Positions 60,262 through 64,000 of a DNA stretch of 64,000 bases are shown piece by piece. Each line of letters starts with the position of its first letter. Position 1 is the stretch's first letter. This DNA is from Telopea speciosissima (taxonomy: Eukaryota; Streptophyta; Magnoliopsida; Proteales; Proteaceae). The notes under the pieces are model-generated. The model had not been told where the DNA came from. It made no database searches and worked only from the letters and a program-made list of their open reading frames with translations. The position numbers and the translations under genes are program-made. The stretch covers positions 68,251,557 to 68,315,556 of the forward strand of contig NC_057921.1 of NCBI RefSeq assembly GCF_018873765.1, given 5' to 3'.

Positions 60262-60619
60262 GTATGCTACCTTATTAGTTAAGGATTGGGTTAGGCCTTT
60301 CTTTTTTACTGTTTGAATCTATTTTTGAGTGTTCTATATGAGTTTGTAAGGGGCTATGGCCTTGTACACAAATTTGACTAATGAAATTTTGGCTTGAGCC
60401 TTTTTCTTTTATTCTGTAAGACTTAAATGGCTGTGAGATATGGTGCTATGTGGATTGAGTTAGGCCTTTACTTTTTAGTGTTTGAGTTTGTTTGTGAGTC
60501 TTCTATATAAGTTTGTAAGGGACTACAGCCTTGTACACGAATTTGATTAATGAGATTTTGGCTTGAGCCTTTTTCTTTTATTATGTGAGACTAAGATGAT
60601 TGCAGATAGAGTTGTTTAG
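60262..60619 (+). mobile_element. Right part of the split LTR, with an internal tandem duplication
   Basis: GCTACCTTATTAGTTAAGG...GGGTTAGGCC continues the LTR fragment that ends at 43,999, judged against the minus-strand LTR around 61,650-61,590. Units at about 60,291-60,425 and 60,460-60,592 are direct repeats spaced 169 bases apart. Both read TTAGGCCTTT, then TTCTATAT, GTTTGTAAGGG and TTTTGGCTTGAGCC. Confidence 0.75.
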
Positions 60620-60834
60620 AGGATAAGGACCCGTGTAGCCGACCCCTTGTAGGGGGATGTTCCTGGGATGCTGCTTTAACTACTGCTTAGACTTTTTCAT
60701 TTAATAATTTTATTTTATCTTTTTAACTTCCTTTTATTCTTTTTTACTTTTTTACTTCCTTCTTCTCTTTTTTCTATTACTGGCATGACCTCTTCGGATC
60801 CATGTAGCCGACCCATTTAGTTGGGATAAGGTAA
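60620..60834 (+). repeat. Third RTE LINE 3' tail
   Basis: It has GTGTAGCCGACCCC, then a T-rich run and GGATCCATGTAGCCGACCCA with TTTAGTTGGGATAAGG. This is the same order as the copies near 39,000 and 39,830. The (TTG)n tail is missing because the minus-strand LTR element starts directly after AAGGTAA. Confidence 0.65.
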
Positions 60835-62013
60835 TGTAGCCCTAGATAGGGAGGAGACCTACTAGGAGCCAGACAACAGGATCAATCGCAAAAGGGGATG
60901 CTGGTTCGAATGGACAGCACTAGGATTTAAGTTAATTCTAAGGTTTAAGATGGGAATTTGGGAATGGGTCTTATATGGCTTTAATATGCAGGTTTAGGGG
61001 GTTATTATGGGATAAAAATAATTAAATTTGGGAAGGTTTTAAAATTCTGCAATTCTGGACAGAATTGAGTTGCAGGTTTTGGGTTTTAATGGAGTGGAGG
61101 AATGGAGGGGTTGTAGAGGAGACTAAGGGCTGGGTTTAAAGTCGAGCGTAGGGATTTGTGTGGGGAATATAAACTGGAAGTATGGTTCGAAATTGATGGC
61201 CAGATCTGTAGTTATAAGGGAGACCTAGTTGAAGGAGGAGTTGCAGGTTTAATGGAGATGAGGGGACTGTGGATTAGGTCTAAGGGAAGATTAAGGATGA
61301 TAGAAGAAGGTTTAAAATAAGAAAACAGGTTCAAACTCACTGTATTGCAGGACAATGGCAGCAGCTTGATGACTTGAGAGAACCTCCCGATCTTCACAAT
61401 GCAAGGATTCGCAGGAGTCCACCTACCCTTCACCACCTTGAAATCCACAAGGATATACACTCACAAAGAGCAGCAGCAATGGCAGCAAGCATAAAGCTAA
61501 TTTTTATTAATCAAATTCGTATGTAATGTTGGCCTCCCTTACAAACTTATATAGAAGACTCAAAAATAGACTTAGACACTAAAAAGGAATGGCCTAACCC
61601 TATCCCTAACCTATTAGGTAACTTAAACCAACTAGGAAACTAAAATACTAAAAGAAATAGACTAAAACATGGTTGAACTTATAGAGTCCTAATCCAACCC
61701 AACTTACATCACATGACTACTTAAGTTTTCACATGACTACTTAAGTTGTCACATGACTACTTAACCAAGTCACATGATCACTTAAATTGAACCAATTGGA
61801 TGCAACCAATTTGAACCGGTTCAATTAAAAAACATAAAAATAAACTAAGTATTGAGCTAATCCCGTATGCAACCTATGTACCCCTAGTTTAGGCTCATTA
61901 AAGTGGCCTAATACATAGAAAACCCTTGGGAACAAAGGCCCAACATGTAAGTAACCCAACCCTAGACTTATTCCTAATAAAAGAAGCCCAGTTTGGTGAT
62001 AAATCTGCATCAG
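60835..62013 (-). repeat. 3' LTR of the minus-strand element
   Basis: On the minus strand it runs from TGATGCAGATTTATCACC (62,013) to CTAGGGCTACA (60,835), about 1.18 kb. The G-rich GCTGGGGAGAGC precedes it. Bases 61,690-61,760 hold three copies of a CACATGACTACTTAAG word. Confidence 0.85.
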
Positions 62014-62034
62014 CTCTCCCCAGCTTGAAAAAAT

Positions 62035-63333
62035 TCATCCTCGAATTTTGCAGTGATGAGGGGTAAACAACTTGTGAGTAGCAGCTTTAACCATTCCCAA
62101 ACAAAATTCTGGTGAGGCAAAGACATTAGGAATAAAATCTTCAAGGCGTGGAGCTTTCTCTTCGAAGAACCATGATGGCATAACAAACTCTATGTGTTCC
62201 TTTTCTGAATCAACAACAACTGTGAATGTCCTGTCCATAGAGTCTTCAGTGTTAGCAACCTTCTCATCTAATGCTTGAGACACAAGCTCCACCTCTTCAA
62301 GAACAACATCTTAAAGGTCATTGTTCTCCTGTGGAATCACCTCTTCATTTCCTGTTGTATCAGCACAAGGACTTAGGCTCTCTTGAATGAAACCCTTTTG
62401 GAGCAACTCTCCGACTTGCTTCTTGAGCTCATCATGCTTTGTAGGACTCATTTTGTAGGCTGGCAGATTTGGTAAAATAGAACCAGGCACCAAACCAATT
62501 ACATGCTGAATATTTCTCAGTGGAGGTAACTCGTTTGGCAGCTCCTTTGACACTACATAAGAAAAATCATGCAATAACTCCTTGATGGGCTGTGCTAACT
62601 TGACCTCAGGCTGGGCAGCAACTTGTTGTGTAACCACGTCTAGGATCAGACCTGAATCATGGCTGGTCTGCTCAAATTCCTTCTGTGGTACAGCTAAGAC
62701 TTTACTCTCACAATCTGTCCCTTTCTGGTTGGTGCGCATAATTTGTTGTTTGCGCATCTCGGAGGGTAGATTAAGAGGATTTAGAATGATCTGCTGTCCC
62801 TTGTGTTGAAACACACACTGATTTTTTCTTCCATAAATAGCAACATTGTTGTCATATAACCAGGGTCTTCCCAATAACACATCAGTCATTCGCATTGGGA
62901 TGATGTCGCACCAAACCTCTTCAGCATAGGGTTGGAGTTGTAAAGGAACATAACACCTTTCATTTACCTCTAATTTGTTGCCATTCAGTAAAGCAACCTT
63001 GTAAAGTAGAAGATGCTTTTCACGCTTCAGATTGGCCTTCTGCACATATCTTTCAGAAACCACATTAACACCACTGCCACTATCAATAATAATCTGAGTA
63101 GTGCGTTCTCCAGCCTTCATACGAGTATAGAATATGCAGCTACGTCGCCAATCTTCACCTTCAGTTTCAACCATCAATACACGTGCTACAACATGTACTC
63201 CTCGGGTATCTTCATAATCTTCACCCAAGTCTTCATAGTAATCAGCCCCATCATCACTATCATCTGAGGGTAAGGCAAATAAACCTTGTTCATTTGGTGG
63301 AGGTGGCAAAACTGGAATGCCATATACATCCAT
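62035..63333 (-). pseudogene. Gypsy protease and truncated reverse transcriptase fused to a polyprotein tail
   Basis: It opens MDVYGIPVLPPPPNEQGLF at 63,333 next to the primer site, with no gag. The aspartic protease motif is IIIDSGSGVNVVSE, followed by VLLGRPWLYDN. The reverse transcriptase entry PAYKMSPTKHDELKKQVG and GFIQESLSPCA is cut off there. The frame goes on through unrelated residues (DTTGNEEVIPQEN) to a TAA at 62,313-62,311. The same frame then continues (VELVSQALDEKVANTED ... KLFTPHHCKIRG) to a stop near 62,035. The join looks like an internal deletion that removed the polymerase, RNase H and integrase regions. Confidence 0.82.
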
Positions 63334-63346
63334 GGCTTTGATACCA
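63334..63346 (-). other. Primer-binding site of the minus-strand element
   Basis: On the minus strand TGGTATCAAAGCC stands five bases after the LTR end. This is the plant initiator tRNA-Met type of site with small changes. Confidence 0.75.
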
Positions 63347-63351
63347 AATAA

Positions 63352-64000
63352 TGTCGTCCTAGATAGGGAGGAGACCTACTAGGAGCCAGACAACAGATCA
63401 ATCGCAAAAGGGGTTGCTGGTTCGAATGGACAGCACTAGGATTTAGGTTAATTCTAGGGTTTAGGATGGGAATTTGGGAATGGGTCTTATATGGCTTTAA
63501 TATGCAGGTCTAGGGGGTTATTATGGGATAAAAATAATTAAATTTGGGAAGGTTTTAAAATTCTGCAATTCTGGACAGAATTGAGTTGCAGGTTTTGGGT
63601 TTTAATGGAGGGGTTGTAGAGGAGACTAAGGGCTGGGTTTAAGGTCGAGTGTAGGGATTGGTGTGGGGAATATAAGCTGGAAGTATGGTTCAAAATTGAT
63701 GGCCAGATCTGTAGTTATAAGGGAGTCCTAGTTGAAGTAGGAGTTGCAGGTTTAATGGAGATGAGGGTTTGATGGATGGAGGGGACTGTGGATTAGGTCT
63801 AAGGGAAGATGAAGGATGATAGAAGAAGGTTTAAAATAAGAAAACAGGTTCAAACTCATTGTATTGCAGGACAATGGCAGCAGCTTGATGACTTAAGAGA
63901 ACCTCCCGATCTTCACAATGCAAGGAGTCCAAGGAGTCCACCTACCCTTCACCACCTTGAGATCCACAAGGATATACACTCACAAAGAGCAACAGCAATG
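63352..64000 (-). repeat. 5' LTR of the minus-strand element, partial
   Basis: It matches 60,835-61,473 almost base for base, with a few small insertions and deletions. It is cut by the window edge, so roughly the first 530 bases of the LTR lie to the right. Confidence 0.85.

Larger units (their letters stand above)
60835..64000 (-). mobile_element. Internally deleted Ty3/gypsy element, minus strand, running off the right edge
   Basis: A complete 3' LTR (60,835-62,013) and at least 649 bases of the 5' LTR (63,352-64,000) flank only about 1.34 kb of internal DNA. The two LTRs match closely, for example from CCTAGATAGGGAGGAGACC onward on the plus strand. The primer site follows the 5' LTR and a G-rich tract precedes the 3' LTR. 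The internal DNA codes for protease, a stub of reverse transcriptase and a polyprotein tail. Gag, most of the reverse transcriptase, RNase H and integrase are absent, so the copy could move only with outside enzymes. Confidence 0.88.

Noticed and set aside
1..64000. CRISPR arrays, operons or bacterial-type terminators
   Set aside because: The window is plant nuclear DNA. The repeats found are microsatellites, transposon termini or tandem duplications.

Overview
The window is nuclear DNA from a flowering plant, probably a dicot or another non-grass lineage. The evidence is GT-AG introns, plastid transit peptides, a granule-bound starch synthase gene, a plastid pyruvate dehydrogenase gene, a plant-type SR splicing-factor gene and a heavy load of plant LTR, LINE and hAT elements. 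No prokaryotic or viral genome layout is seen. I cannot name the species.

Left half (about 1-31 kb) is the gene-bearing part. In order it holds a START-domain lipid-transfer-like protein (6.58-10.49 kb, +), the plastid pyruvate dehydrogenase E1 alpha subunit (13.87-17.01 kb, -), granule-bound starch synthase I (20.98-24.82 kb, +), a stranded C-terminal piece of a subtilisin-like protease (28.04-28.35 kb, -) and 60S acidic ribosomal protein P1 (29.95-30.56 kb, -). I traced every exon of the four intact genes by hand. Splice phases join cleanly and give proteins of 439, 434, 615 and 113 residues. The PDH E1 alpha and GBSSI genes are divergent neighbours, both acting in plastid carbon metabolism, and the DNA between them carries three small transposons. 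Small foldback elements and a non-autonomous hAT element with a perfect 8-bp target duplication fill the first 5.5 kb.

Middle (31-44 kb) holds a decayed L1-type LINE with an RNase H domain, two 3' pieces of an RTE-type LINE, several hairpin elements including a 304-bp near-perfect palindrome, and the last seven coding exons of an SF2/ASF-type SR splicing factor on the minus strand (37.18-41.47 kb). The first part of that gene, including RRM1, is not in the window. Either an intron longer than 22 kb carries it beyond the right edge, or the gene is truncated.

Right third (43.8-64 kb) is a nested transposon stack. A plus-strand LTR (43,774 onward) is split by a chromodomain-type Ty3/gypsy element (44,000-60,261, two 510-bp LTRs). 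That element was itself hit by two different hAT transposons, hAT-A (47,779-53,654) and hAT-B (53,726-58,567), both in its integrase region. A related LTR of the same family as the split one sits on the minus strand at 60,835-62,013, as part of a second, internally deleted LTR element that runs off the right edge. It serves as an in-window empty-site control for the insertion. All transposon coding regions seen carry stops, frameshifts or deletions.
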